Virus record (IMG/VR): IMGVR_UViG_3300031857_000500
Span: 1 to 39,476 of that record
Reading direction: 5' to 3' (one strand)
Origin: a virus
DNA length: 39,476 bases
This document shows, piece by piece, positions 1-7,901 of this stretch. The notes under the pieces were generated by a model that was given only the letters and a program-made list of their open reading frames with translations, ran no database searches and had not been told where the DNA came from. The position numbers and the translations under genes are program-made. Position 1 is the first letter of the stretch. Every line of letters starts with the position of its first letter.

Positions 1-96
1 CAGGTGGAGAGACTTCAGTATCTGGAACAGATGCTAATGGTCTAACACTTTCATACCTAGCAGGTAAAGAGCAGGTATATCTAAATGGTGTTCTAT
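1..96. repeat. Left copy of the 96-bp end overlap (circular contig)
   Basis: The first 96 bases match the last 96 bases of the window (39381-39476) exactly, and the match stops where the window ends. The tail-fibre frame entering here is the one leaving at the right end, so the two copies are one locus in a circle of 39380 bp. The simplest reading is an assembly overlap of a circularly permuted genome. A true short terminal repeat cannot be excluded from sequence alone, but a physical end inside a fibre gene would be unusual. Confidence 0.93.
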
Positions 97-404
97 TACT
101 TCGTGGTACAGATTACACAGCATCTAACGGAACTAGCATTACATCTTTGGCAGCATTGGCTGCATCTGATGTACTTGAGGTAATTACCTTTACCGCATTT
201 GATTTGGCTACAGCAATTTCTAATACAGTCTTTGACGCTAAAGGCGATTTGATTGTAGCAACTGCTGCTGATACACCTGGCAAACTAACAGTGGGAACAA
301 ATGGATTTTACCTATCAGCAGATTCCTCAACAGCGACTGGTCTAAAATGGTCAGCCGTAACAACAGACCCAACCCCAACAGCATTTATGCTAATGGGTGC
401 TTAA
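1..404 (+). CDS. Tail fibre protein, C-terminal part (gene begins at 37625 across the junction)
   Basis: This is the C-terminal 133 codons of a 719-residue tail fibre whose start is at 37625 near the right end. Codons begin at position 3, and the frame matches once 39380 is added. The stretch contains a segment of the type GGETSVSGTDANGLTLSY followed by KEQVYLNGVLL, the small beta module typical of phage fibres that precede a receptor-binding tip. It ends in a domain with FDAKGDLIVATAADTPG, also recurrent in tail fibres, and the terminal FMLMGA. The next gene follows 21 bp after the stop with its own Shine-Dalgarno, so this is the first of a run of tail-tip genes. Confidence 0.88.
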   Translation, partial: GGETSVSGTDANGLTLSYLAGKEQVYLNGVLLLRGTDYTASNGTSITSLAALAASDVLEVITFTAFDLATAISNTVFDAKGDLIVATAADTPGKLTVGTNGFYLSADSSTATGLKWSAVTTDPTPTAFMLMGA

Positions 405-425
405 CCAACACTAAGGAGAATATAA

Positions 426-755
426 ATGCCAACAACTTACAAGGTGCTTGGTCAAAGTAACCCAAGCGCAACAACAGCAACAACTCTATATACAGTACCC
501 TCAAGTACTTCAACGGTAGTATCTACCATTACAGTAGCAAACCTTGCTGGTACTTCTGCTACATATCGTATCTCTGTTAGACCTGCTGGTGCATCACAGA
601 CTAATGCAATGTATCTTGCTTATGATGTAACTGTAGGTGCTCTTGATACAACAACAATAACTCTTGGTGTAACATTGGCAACAACTGATGTTATTACAGT
701 TTATGCTTCAACAGCCAATTTAGCATTTCAAGCATTTGGAAGCGAGATTTCTTAA
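426..755 (+). CDS. Small beta-rich tail-associated protein (copy A)
   Basis: A 109-residue Thr/Ser/Ala-rich protein with no recognised enzymatic motif. The ATG follows AAGGAG at 413-418. The sequence alternates short hydrophobic strands with Thr/Ser turns (LYTVPSSTSTVVSTITVANLAG), the pattern of a small jelly-roll or Ig-like virion protein. It is a paralogue of the 100-residue protein at 2505: both share VLY/TLYTVPS at the start, a central strand ending in ATYRI/ATYEL, then VTVGALDTT/VTVGSLDST. Each copy sits directly before a glycine-rich adhesin, so it probably attaches or caps that adhesin on the fibre. Its stop overlaps the next start (TAATG). The function is inferred from context. Confidence 0.75.
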   Translation: MPTTYKVLGQSNPSATTATTLYTVPSSTSTVVSTITVANLAGTSATYRISVRPAGASQTNAMYLAYDVTVGALDTTTITLGVTLATTDVITVYASTANLAFQAFGSEIS

Positions 756-1942
756 TGACAGTCAAAAGCGTAAAGACAGGTAACTCTACTTCTTTAGCCG
801 TAGGTAATACTAGTGTTGCCAAACCCAACACACCTACCATTGGCACTGCGACTAAAACTGGTTCTACATCAGCAACAGTCACTTATACTGCCGCTACTTT
901 AGGTGCTACAGCAACCACATTTACTGCAACATCTACACCAGGTTCTGTTACTGCAACTGGTTCATCTCCAATTACGGTTACTGGTTTAACTGGGAGTACT
1001 AATTATACTTTTAAAGTTAAAGCAAGTAATGCTAATGGTGATTCGTTAGAATCTTCAGCAAGCAATTCTATTACTACTGATGTAGCACAAACTATTGAAT
1101 ATCTCGTCGTTGCTGGTGGTGGAGGAGGCGCCTCAGGAAGCAGTGGTGGTGGTAATGGCGGTGGTGGTGGAGCAGGTGGACTTCGCTCTACGGTTACCGC
1201 AACAGGCGGTGGTGGCTCTCTAGAATCTGCATTAAATATTGATTTATCTACTAATTATACAGTTACCGTTGGTGCTGGTGGTGCTGCTGGTCCGATTAGT
1301 AGTTTTGATGATTCAAGGGGTGCTAACGGTAGCAACTCAGTATTTTCTACAATTACTTCAACTGGTGGTGGAGGAGGCGGTTCCTTCCAGCGAAATGGTT
1401 ACTCTGGCGGTTCAGGTGGTGGCGCTGGTCAATCTCCTGGTAATGCTGGTGGTGCTGGAACTACTAATCAAGGTTATGCTGGCGGTACGACAACTGGTGG
1501 CTCAGGTATTGGTGGCTCAGGTGGCGGTGGTGCTAATGCCGTAGGTGGAAACTGTACAAATGCCAATGGTGGTGCAGGTGGTAACGGTGTTGCAACTAGT
1601 ATTACAGGTTCATCAGTTACTTATGCTGGTGGTGCTGGTGGTTCAACACATAGTGATGGAACTAGTTATGCTGCAGGAGGAACAGGCGGCGGTGGTAATG
1701 GTAGAGATAAAAGTGGAAGTCCCGCAGCAACTGCTGGTACTGCTAATAGAGGCGGTGGCGGTGGTGGAAGCGGTGAAGGCGGTAATGCTGCAGCAGGTGG
1801 TTCTGGTGTAGTTATTTTAAGATACCCAACTGCTTTAGGTACTATTACAATAGGTGCTGGATTAACGGGAAGTACAGCAACTGATGGTTCATACAAGGTA
1901 ACAACATTAACAGCAGGCACAGGAAACGTATCCTGGGCTTAA
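755..1942 (+). CDS. Glycine-rich tail adhesin with fibronectin type III domain
   Basis: 395 residues. After a short leader, residues about 22-108 form a fibronectin type III-like domain (TPTIGTATKTGSTSATVTY, ending in TNYTFKVKASNANGDS). Residues about 113-355 are a glycine-rich domain beginning EYLVVAGGGGG, with many runs of four to six Gly broken by Ala, Ser and Asn. Such runs recall the polyglycine II helices that build receptor-binding tips in T-even gp38 adhesins; the comparison is by pattern only. The last 33 residues (TITIGAGLTGST to VSWA) are identical to the end of the protein at 2810. A role in host-surface binding is inferred. The start overlaps the upstream stop (TAATG), implying coupled translation. 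Confidence 0.8.
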   Translation: MTVKSVKTGNSTSLAVGNTSVAKPNTPTIGTATKTGSTSATVTYTAATLGATATTFTATSTPGSVTATGSSPITVTGLTGSTNYTFKVKASNANGDSLESSASNSITTDVAQTIEYLVVAGGGGGASGSSGGGNGGGGGAGGLRSTVTATGGGGSLESALNIDLSTNYTVTVGAGGAAGPISSFDDSRGANGSNSVFSTITSTGGGGGGSFQRNGYSGGSGGGAGQSPGNAGGAGTTNQGYAGGTTTGGSGIGGSGGGGANAVGGNCTNANGGAGGNGVATSITGSSVTYAGGAGGSTHSDGTSYAAGGTGGGGNGRDKSGSPAATAGTANRGGGGGGSGEGGNAAAGGSGVVILRYPTALGTITIGAGLTGSTATDGSYKVTTLTAGTGNVSWA

Positions 1943-1962
1943 ATATAGAAAAGGAAAATATA

Positions 1963-2346
1963 GTGGCACACTACGCATTCTTAGATAACAACAATGTAGT
2001 TACTGAAGTAATTACAGGAGTTGATGAAAACATAATTCAGACCGATACTGATGGTACTCAGGTAGGTGGTAACACTGAAGCCTGGGAAGCATTCTATGGT
2101 AACTTCAGAGGTCAAGTATGTAAGAGAACATCCTACAATGGCAACATCCGTAAGAACTATGCAGGCATTGGGTTTACCTATGATGCTGCAAGAGATGCTT
2201 TTATTCCACCTAAACCCTTTAACTCTTGGGTATTAGACGAGACTACTTGCCAATGGCAAGCACCTACTCCTATGCCTACAACAGAAGGTAAAGTCTACTA
2301 CTGGTCAGAGGATGACCTATCTTGGAGAGAAGTAACTAATGTCTAA
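1963..2346 (+). CDS. Conserved small phage tail-region protein (AHYAFLDNNN family)
   Basis: 127 residues from a GTG start preceded by AAGGAAAA. It belongs to a family common in aquatic phages, recognised by the N-terminus AHYAFLDNNNVVTEVI, the middle CKRTSYNGNIRKNYAGIGF, and the motif FIPPKPFNSWVLDE followed by a Trp/Pro-rich end. The family is usually annotated only as hypothetical or tail-associated, and no catalytic motif is visible. It lies between the two adhesin cassettes and overlaps the next small gene by 8 bp. A structural or fibre-accessory role is inferred from position only. Confidence 0.78.
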   Translation: MAHYAFLDNNNVVTEVITGVDENIIQTDTDGTQVGGNTEAWEAFYGNFRGQVCKRTSYNGNIRKNYAGIGFTYDAARDAFIPPKPFNSWVLDETTCQWQAPTPMPTTEGKVYYWSEDDLSWREVTNV

Positions 2347-2482
2347 AGCAAGAGACCTAGCAACATTGGCTGGTTCAGCCACAGTATTAGCAACAGATTC
2401 AGAAGTATCAGCAGCGATTGCTGCTATTCCAACCCCAGATTTATCAGCATTAGAAATTGCTGATGTAATGGATTCACTCTAA
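2339..2482 (+). CDS. 47-residue fibre-type peptide
   Basis: A 47-residue ORF starting inside the end of the previous gene. It begins MSKARDLATLAGSATVLATDSEV, a beginning familiar from phage tail-fibre proteins, and continues with an Ala/Ile-rich helix and DLSALEIADVMDSL. It may be a free-standing remnant of a fibre N-terminus or a small assembly factor. The 8-bp overlap suggests translational coupling. It ends 22 bp before the next gene. Confidence 0.6.
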   Translation: MSKARDLATLAGSATVLATDSEVSAAIAAIPTPDLSALEIADVMDSL

Positions 2483-2504
2483 CAATAATGAAAGGTAGTA
2501 ACTA

Positions 2505-2807
2505 ATGGCTACAACTTCAAAGGTGCTCTTTAGAGGAGCAGCATCAACATCAAGCGCAACACTATACACAGTCCCTTCAGCAACTACAACTATCGTAACC
2601 GATATTGTTATTACTAATACAGTAGGTTCTTCCGCTACATACGAACTACTACTTAATGATGTAGTTTTAGCAAAGACCGTGACTGTTGGTTCTTTAGATT
2701 CAACTATTATTCAACTTAAACAACCTTTAACTGCTGCTCAAACTATTAAAGGATTAGCATCTGCTACTACTGTTAACTTTCACATCAGTGGAGTGGAGAT
2801 AGCCTAA
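2505..2807 (+). CDS. Small beta-rich tail-associated protein (copy B)
   Basis: 100 residues, paralogous to the protein at 426: a start of the form TSKVLFRG, then LYTVPSATTTIV, then SATYELLLNDVVLAKTVTVGSLDSTIIQL, matching the strand order and turns of copy A. The ATG is preceded by AAAGGTAG. No enzymatic motif is present. As with copy A, the downstream neighbour is a glycine-rich adhesin, so the pair looks like a duplicated two-gene unit. Likely a virion component of the tail tip. Confidence 0.74.
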   Translation: MATTSKVLFRGAASTSSATLYTVPSATTTIVTDIVITNTVGSSATYELLLNDVVLAKTVTVGSLDSTIIQLKQPLTAAQTIKGLASATTVNFHISGVEIA

Positions 2808-2809
2808 CA

Positions 2810-3760
2810 ATGGGTGTTTACAAACTTTCTAGTGCTGGTGGCATAACTACACCTAGAACTAATTATTCCAGTTTTTTGGCTGGCAATCCTGCTTTTATAC
2901 CTACTGTCACAATAGATTATTTAGTTGTTGCTGGCGGAGGTAGTGGTGGTAGAGAAGATTATGGCTCAGGTCTTGGTGGTGGAGGCGGTGCTGGTGGATT
3001 ACGTTCAACCGTAACTGCAACTGGTGGAGGCGGTAGTTTAGAGACTGCATTAACTTTAAATCAAGGAACCTCTTATACAGTAACCGTAGGTGCTGGAGGC
3101 GCAAGTCGCACTACTGGTTTTGTAGGTAATAATGGTAATGATTCAGTATTTTCTACTGTTACTTCTACTGGTGGTGGTGGCGGTGCTGGTGGTAGTTCAG
3201 GAAATACATTTGCTGGACAAGTTGGTGGCTCTGGCGGCGGTGGTGAAGGTGGGTCCTCACCATATAACGCTGGTGGCGCAGGAACTGCTAATCAAGGTTA
3301 CGCAGGTGGTAATTCTATTGGTGGAACTGGTGGCGGTACTGGTGGCGGTGGTGGTGCTGGTGAAGCAGGTAATACTGATGGTGGCTCAGAAGGTGGAGAT
3401 GGTGTAGCAGTATCTATTACTGGCTCTTCAGTTACTTACGCAGGCGGTGGCGGCGGTGCAAACTACGATGCAGTATATGTAGGCGGTACTGGCGGTGGTG
3501 GAAATGGTTCCCATTACACAGTAAGTGCCGCAACAAACGGAACTGTAAACACAGGTGGAGGTGGAGGTGGAGGTGGTAATAATACTTCTCCCAATACTAA
3601 AACAAGTGGCGCAGGTGGTAGCGGTATAGTAATCCTTAAATACTTAACTTCTCAAGGCACAATTACAATAGGTGCTGGATTAACTGGTTCAACAGCCACT
3701 GATGGTTCATACAAAGTTACAACATTAACTGCTGGTACTGGCAACGTAAGTTGGGCTTAA
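2810..3760 (+). CDS. Glycine-rich tail adhesin (second copy, no FN3 domain)
   Basis: 316 residues. A short leader (about 35 residues) leads straight into the glycine-rich domain starting DYLVVAGGGSGG, without the fibronectin-like domain of the 395-residue paralogue. The Gly-rich core runs to about residue 275 with repeated GGGG, GGTGG and GAGG blocks. A landmark shared with the paralogue is LRSTVTATGGGGSLE followed by a TYTVTVGAGGA-type strand. The C-terminal 33 residues are identical to those of the other adhesin. The core differs in insertions and run lengths, as expected of a variable receptor-binding surface. Function inferred from composition and from clustering with the tail fibre. Confidence 0.79.
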   Translation: MGVYKLSSAGGITTPRTNYSSFLAGNPAFIPTVTIDYLVVAGGGSGGREDYGSGLGGGGGAGGLRSTVTATGGGGSLETALTLNQGTSYTVTVGAGGASRTTGFVGNNGNDSVFSTVTSTGGGGGAGGSSGNTFAGQVGGSGGGGEGGSSPYNAGGAGTANQGYAGGNSIGGTGGGTGGGGGAGEAGNTDGGSEGGDGVAVSITGSSVTYAGGGGGANYDAVYVGGTGGGGNGSHYTVSAATNGTVNTGGGGGGGGNNTSPNTKTSGAGGSGIVILKYLTSQGTITIGAGLTGSTATDGSYKVTTLTAGTGNVSWA

Positions 3761-3795
3761 ATATTATTTTAATCAATTTTTAATTAAGGAGCACT

Positions 3796-6012
3796 GTGGC
3801 TGGTCGTGATATAACCGAAGGTCGTTCTAGTAGAGCAATTGCGGTTGACTTAGGTATTGTATCTTCATCTGCAGTATGGCAAAATACTGCTGAAGCATAC
3901 GATGTAGCAATTGGTGGCTTGCCATTCTTCTTTGCTATATCAGATAGTAAACCATACTTAAGACAGACTGCACCGTTCCGTAAAGACCAATTTGATAATG
4001 GTTCAGAACCAGGTGAGCAATCACTTGCTGGTTGGTGGCTTCGTTCTCAGTCATCATTTCATAGTGGTACTGGCATTAAGTTCTACGACCCATCTGCTGG
4101 TGAAACTGTAGCACATAGGTTTACCGATAGTAAAGGTGTTAATGTTTGGACTAAGGGTGAGGCAACTCTACTTAAATCTACAGCATCAGCCCATTATACA
4201 ACTGGTGACATTGAGGCCAATAAAAAACCATTTCAACAAATGCGCTCTATTCAATGGAGTAATACCAATGGTGTATTGTTACATGATGAGTATGATGTTG
4301 ATAAAATTGCAATAGATGGAACAGAGACTCACTTCATAGACAATGCAGCAGGTACTGACTACCCTGTATTTGCTATCTGTGATGATGGTATTAATGCTTA
4401 TTGGGTTACACGTATTCTAGATTCAGGTGTAGATAAATCTGCTGTATATAAGAAACCTTTAGTTGGAGACGCATCCACTTCAGCCACCTTACTATTTAGT
4501 AGCAGTTCTATTGTAGTATCTAAGGGTACAATGGAGTATATTAAAGACCGTATTGTTATGGCTATTAATAATAAGATATTTGAATTTGCTCCTTCCGCAT
4601 CAGCATTACCAACAGCACTATACACTCATGCTGATACAGATGTAGTTTTTACATCTATCACAGCATCTGGCCCCGCTATATATATTGCTGGCTATAGTGG
4701 CATCCAATCATTTATTTATAAGTTTACCCTTAATACATCAGGTGTAATGCCTACCCTTACTACAGCAATTACTGCAGCAGAAATGCCAGTAGGTGAAATC
4801 ATCCACAAGATTTATTACTATTTAGGTTATATGATGATAGGGACGAACAAGGGAATCCGTGCAGCAGTTGTCTCAGACCAAGACGGCTCCATCCAATATG
4901 GTCCACTAATTGTGGAAACAACACAGCCTTGCTATGACTTTGCTGCACGTGACAGATTTATCTGGTGTGCAACTGGTGTAGATGGAGCGCCAGGTGTTAT
5001 CCGTATTGATTTAAGTAATGAGATTGAAACCTTACGCTTCGCTTATGCTAATGACCTATATGTATCTACTATATCTGGATATAAAACTACGGCCTGTGCA
5101 TTTGCTGGTGATACTAATAGACTTGTATTTTGTACTACAGCCAATAATGCTGGCACAATTACTAACAAAGCAAAAACATCTAGTGTCGCTACGCTTACTA
5201 CCTCTGCAGTACACGGCTTAGCCGTTGGTGATTCTATTTGGGTAGAGGGTGTTGCTGCTGTATCTAGTTCTGTATTCAACGGAAAATACACAGTTGCTAG
5301 TGTTCCATCTACTACTACATTTACCTACTCTGTAACAGGTGCTGATGTTGCATCAACTGCGGTATCATCTGCCACAGCATTGGTTAATAAAACTGGAACA
5401 ATTAATATTGAAGCAGAATCTACATTACGTGAAGATGGATATATTACTACAGGCTACATTCGCTATGGAACTTTAGAACCAAAGAACTTTAAACGCTTAC
5501 TTGGTCGTGGAGACTTTACCTATGGTTCACTCACTCTTGAAACTGTAGATAAAAACAATACAGAGTATGACCATATTGCGTATACTGTTAATGTTCCTCC
5601 TGTAGAAGTAACTACATCTCAGCCTGAAACAGCGCAAGAGTATGTAGCATTTAAGTTTTTATTCGCAAGAGATACTACTGATACAACTAAGGGTCCAGTA
5701 TTTAAAGGATATCAATCTAAGGCTACTATTGCTACACCTCGCCAACAGGTTATGAGATTCCCATTATACTGCTTTGATGTTGAAACAGATAAGTACAATG
5801 TACAAACTGGATATGAAGGCAGAGCCTTTGCTAGAATTCAAGCGTTGGAAAATATAGAGGAGGATGGTGACGTCGTCACTATGCAAGACTTTACAACAGG
5901 AGAACAGCGTCAAGTTGTTATAGAACAATTGGCGTTTACAAGAGCAACTCCACCAGACAGAGGATTCTCTGGCTTCGGTGGCATTATCGAAATCACTATC
6001 AGAACGGTATAA
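3796..6012 (+). CDS. Large beta-rich tail protein, candidate tail nozzle
   Basis: 738 residues from a GTG with AAGGAG just upstream. It starts GRDITEGRSSRAIAVDLGI and is beta-strand-rich throughout, with repeated strand-turn units between residues about 150 and 430 that look like a beta-propeller. Residues about 445-535 carry a module seen in many phage tail proteins, with TTSAVHGLAVGDSIWVEG and YTVASVPSTTTFTY. The C-terminus, after DVVTMQDFTTGEQ, is typical of tail proteins that interact with a fibre. No tape-measure gene is present and the adaptor at 36696 resembles podovirus adaptors, so a nozzle role analogous to T7 gp12 (which has a propeller) is the best guess. A minor tail protein of a siphovirus is the alternative. 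Confidence 0.7.
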   Translation: MAGRDITEGRSSRAIAVDLGIVSSSAVWQNTAEAYDVAIGGLPFFFAISDSKPYLRQTAPFRKDQFDNGSEPGEQSLAGWWLRSQSSFHSGTGIKFYDPSAGETVAHRFTDSKGVNVWTKGEATLLKSTASAHYTTGDIEANKKPFQQMRSIQWSNTNGVLLHDEYDVDKIAIDGTETHFIDNAAGTDYPVFAICDDGINAYWVTRILDSGVDKSAVYKKPLVGDASTSATLLFSSSSIVVSKGTMEYIKDRIVMAINNKIFEFAPSASALPTALYTHADTDVVFTSITASGPAIYIAGYSGIQSFIYKFTLNTSGVMPTLTTAITAAEMPVGEIIHKIYYYLGYMMIGTNKGIRAAVVSDQDGSIQYGPLIVETTQPCYDFAARDRFIWCATGVDGAPGVIRIDLSNEIETLRFAYANDLYVSTISGYKTTACAFAGDTNRLVFCTTANNAGTITNKAKTSSVATLTTSAVHGLAVGDSIWVEGVAAVSSSVFNGKYTVASVPSTTTFTYSVTGADVASTAVSSATALVNKTGTINIEAESTLREDGYITTGYIRYGTLEPKNFKRLLGRGDFTYGSLTLETVDKNNTEYDHIAYTVNVPPVEVTTSQPETAQEYVAFKFLFARDTTDTTKGPVFKGYQSKATIATPRQQVMRFPLYCFDVETDKYNVQTGYEGRAFARIQALENIEEDGDVVTMQDFTTGEQRQVVIEQLAFTRATPPDRGFSGFGGIIEITIRTV

Positions 6013-6016
6013 TACT

Positions 6017-6220
6017 ATGACGCCTAACGACTGGGCTGCACTTGCTGTGGCTGCAACTACTTTAATGGGAACACTAGCATTGGGAGTAAGACACTTAGTT
6101 AAACACTACTTGTCAGAACTTCGCCCAAACGGTGGCTCAAGTGTAAAGGACCAGGTCAATAGGCTAGAAGAAAAAGTAGAATTCTTAACCGAGTTTGTAT
6201 TACAAGCACTTAAGAAATGA
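6017..6220 (+). CDS. Small membrane protein with coiled coil, lysis-region
   Basis: 67 residues. The ATG at 6017 is chosen because it lies just after the upstream stop and gives the natural N-terminus TPNDWAALAVAATTL; a longer in-frame version from 5978 would overlap the tail gene. One transmembrane helix (about residues 6-25) is followed by a basic segment and a C-terminal coiled coil (KDQVNRLEEKVEFLTEFVLQ). The one-TM-plus-coiled-coil layout and its position two genes before the endolysin suggest a holin-like or holin-accessory protein. The end overlaps the next gene by 4 bp (ATGA). Confidence 0.68.
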   Translation: MTPNDWAALAVAATTLMGTLALGVRHLVKHYLSELRPNGGSSVKDQVNRLEEKVEFLTEFVLQALKK

Positions 6221-6795
6221 AGACCGATAACTTTCCTAAATGGTTTTATGACAATGCTACAGTCGCTGATTTCGAATCAGGGTTAGCAGAGTTTAAAGGT
6301 AAAAAGAATCTTAAGTTCCTACAGATAGGTGTCTTCACTGGCAACGCATCTGCTTGGTTACTAGAGAATATACTTACTGACCCATCATCATTACTGGTAG
6401 ATATAGACCCTTGGTGTGGTAACCTACCTCATGAGTCAGTATATGACTGGGATGATATACAAGAAGCCTATAAAGAACAGATAGCACCATACGGTAAAAA
6501 GGTGCAACCGCATAAAGCATTCAGTGGCGACTGGTTAAAAGAACACCGTGAACTTAAGTATGATTTTATTTATATTGATGGAGACCATCTACCCGAATCA
6601 GTAACATTAGATGCTGACTTATCTTGGGACTTACTAAAGTCTGGTGGAGTTATGGCATTTGATGATTATGAATGGGACCATCCAGATGGCACAGATAAGA
6701 ATCCTAAACCAGCAATAGATGTTTGGTTAAATAAACATAAAGATGAATTTGAATTAATCCGTAAGGGATGGCAAGTATGGATAAGAAAGAAGTGA
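6217..6795 (+). CDS. Class I SAM-dependent methyltransferase
   Basis: 192 residues with a Rossmann methyltransferase pattern: motif I FLQIGVFTGNAS (about 34-46), an acidic strand end LLVDIDPW (about 60-67) for the ribose hydroxyls, DFIYIDGDH (about 116-124), and FDDYEW (about 148-153) in the motif-IV region. This resembles the Methyltransf_24 group, which acts on small molecules, sugars or proteins; there is no DNA target-recognition domain. The end DVWLNKHKDEFELIRKGWQVWIRKK is the usual closing beta hairpin. It overlaps the upstream gene by 4 bp and precedes the endolysin by 3 bp. The substrate is unknown; glycan or cap modification of the virion or host is possible. Confidence 0.8.
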   Translation: MKTDNFPKWFYDNATVADFESGLAEFKGKKNLKFLQIGVFTGNASAWLLENILTDPSSLLVDIDPWCGNLPHESVYDWDDIQEAYKEQIAPYGKKVQPHKAFSGDWLKEHRELKYDFIYIDGDHLPESVTLDADLSWDLLKSGGVMAFDDYEWDHPDGTDKNPKPAIDVWLNKHKDEFELIRKGWQVWIRKK

Positions 6796-6798
6796 GTA

Positions 6799-7248
6799 AT
6801 GAAAACTGTTGTCAAGAGAGCCACGCCTGCTGCAATTGCTGTACTGCGCCAAGCGACGGCATTAAGACCGAAGCGCAAGAAAGCCAGCGATGGTCTGCTA
6901 CCATCTGCTGCTCACCTAACACAGAGTCCTAACTCAGACCACAATACTGGGTATGCAGTAGACTTAACTCATGACCCAGACAATGACATTAATTGTCATG
7001 AGGTATACGCACATCTTAAGTCTGATAAGCGTGTCAAGTATTTAATTTTTAAAGGTAAAATTTGGTCAGCCGAAAAGGGTGACAGAGAATATACTGGCAG
7101 TAATAAACATAATAAACATATACATATTTCCATTAAAGATAACTGTGGTAATGATACATCACCTTGGTTTCCTTGGATGGGAAGTGCAACAACACTCAAC
7201 AAGGTAAAGGCATCAGTCAAGCCGTTGCCAAAGAAGGAGAACAAATGA
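6799..7248 (+). CDS. Endolysin, peptidase M15-like (D-Ala-D-Ala carboxypeptidase fold)
   Basis: 149 residues. The Zn-peptidase signature of the M15/VanY-like fold is clear: SDHNTGYAVDLT (S46, H48, G51, D55) and, about 50 residues later, NKHIHISI (H107, H109). H48, D55 and H109 are the expected zinc ligands. The N-terminal LRQATALRPKRKKASDGLLPSAAH is the usual lead-in of actinophage endolysins of this type. No separate cell-wall-binding domain and no signal peptide are seen, so export would depend on the holin. It overlaps the holin-like gene by 4 bp. Expected to cut peptide cross-links in peptidoglycan. Confidence 0.85.
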   Translation: MKTVVKRATPAAIAVLRQATALRPKRKKASDGLLPSAAHLTQSPNSDHNTGYAVDLTHDPDNDINCHEVYAHLKSDKRVKYLIFKGKIWSAEKGDREYTGSNKHNKHIHISIKDNCGNDTSPWFPWMGSATTLNKVKASVKPLPKKENK

Positions 7249-7457
7249 AAGACTTAATCGCTAAGTTAAAAGACCCTAAGACAAAGGCTGCTTTTAAATC
7301 ATATGTACGTGCAGTACTAGCATCAGCAATCACAATGGGACTAGCACTTGCTGCTGACCTTGCCCCTGAACAGGCAATCCTGATAGGTGCATTGGCTGCT
7401 CCATTGGCTAAATGGGCTGATAAGACTGAAAAAGAGTACGGCATAGGAGCCGAATAG
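7245..7457 (+). CDS. Holin-like small membrane protein
   Basis: 70 residues from the ATG at 7245, which has AAGGAG 9 bp upstream and overlaps the endolysin stop; a longer in-frame form from 7164 would lie inside the endolysin gene. Residues about 20-37 (YVRAVLASAITMGLALAA) and about 42-57 (PEQAILIGALAAPLAKW) form two hydrophobic helices, followed by a charged tail (DKTEKEYGIGAE). Size, two helices and position after the endolysin fit a class II holin. It is the last gene before a terminator. Confidence 0.75.
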   Translation: MKDLIAKLKDPKTKAAFKSYVRAVLASAITMGLALAADLAPEQAILIGALAAPLAKWADKTEKEYGIGAE

Positions 7458-7499
7458 ATACCCCTAATTAGCCTTTAAAGGCCCATTAGAGACACTAAT

Positions 7500-7540
7500 A
7501 CCCCCCGACCTGGTAGAGATACTGGGAAGGGGGGTCTTTT
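7500..7540 (+). terminator. Rho-independent terminator after the lysis genes
   Basis: ACCCCCC (7500-7506) pairs with GGGGGGT (7529-7535) and is followed by CTTTT. The loop is 22 nt and can form a few inner pairs. It lies 42 bp after the holin-like gene and would end the late (tail plus lysis) transcript. The poly-C/poly-G stem is strong despite the long loop. Confidence 0.75.
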
Positions 7541-7566
7541 GTCGTTCTATCTCTAGGTTATATATC
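7539..7566 (+). promoter_or_regulatory. Possible promoter for the DNA-metabolism genes
   Basis: TTGTCG (7539-7544), a 16-bp spacer and TATATC (7561-7566) form a weak sigma-70-like match in the only sizeable gap on the plus strand between the lysis and replication genes. The surrounding sequence is very AT-rich, so TATA-like matches are expected by chance. The region 7458-7709 holds no convincing ORF. Confidence 0.28.
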
Positions 7567-7587
7567 TCTATATAGTATATATATTAT

Positions 7588-7604
7588 AGACCCCAGAGGG
7601 GTCT
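7588..7604 (+). terminator. Perfect short hairpin, second terminator-like element
   Basis: AGACCCC (7588-7594) pairs perfectly with GGGGTCT (7598-7604) around a 3-nt loop, flanked on both sides by TATA-rich tracts. It sits 50 bp after the first terminator. The symmetric flanks would let it act on either strand, but the run after it (TATATATT) is not a clean U-tract. Confidence 0.5.
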
Positions 7605-7709
7605 TATATATTATATATACAATTATACACTTAGTAATTATTATAGTAGGAACGACTGACTATAACTACGTACCCACAGTAACCTGTGGATAGATGTAAG
7701 ATATATCCC

Positions 7710-7901
7710 ATGACTATACAACTAGGTGAATACACCTTACCAGAACATATATCTTACTCTGCGTTTACTACTTACATCGACTGTGGTTATCAGTACTACT
7801 TAGGTCGACTACTTAACTTACCTGAACAACCATCCGTTTGGTCGGTAGGTGGGTCATCATTCCATACCGCAACCGAGATGTGGGACTTGGAGAATCTATG
7901 A
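7710..7901 (+). CDS. Cas4/RecB-like nuclease, N-terminal piece
   Basis: 63 residues from the ATG at 7710; an upstream GTG at 7686 gives 71 residues but has no better Shine-Dalgarno. HISYSAFTTYIDCGYQYYLGR followed by VWSVGGSSFHTATEMWD is the N-terminus of phage PD-(D/E)XK exonucleases related to Cas4 and AddB: Cys25 corresponds to the single N-terminal Cys of their 4Fe-4S site, and GGSSFHTATE to the conserved helix after it. The frame then ends at TGA (7899-7901), and the catalytic part is a separate ORF from 8106 in the same frame phase. The next gene starts in the 4-bp overlap ATGA. Probably half of a two-piece enzyme, or a broken gene. Confidence 0.65.
   Translation: MTIQLGEYTLPEHISYSAFTTYIDCGYQYYLGRLLNLPEQPSVWSVGGSSFHTATEMWDLENL

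Noticed and set aside
1-96. Biological direct terminal repeats
   Set aside because: The repeat lies inside one continuous fibre gene, which fits an assembly overlap of a circular or permuted genome better than physical ends.
1239-1920. Several ORFs in other frames and on the other strand of the glycine-rich adhesin genes
   Set aside because: GGN repeats leave the other frames open by composition; the Val/Leu- or Pro-rich products are shadows. The same holds for 2907-3407.
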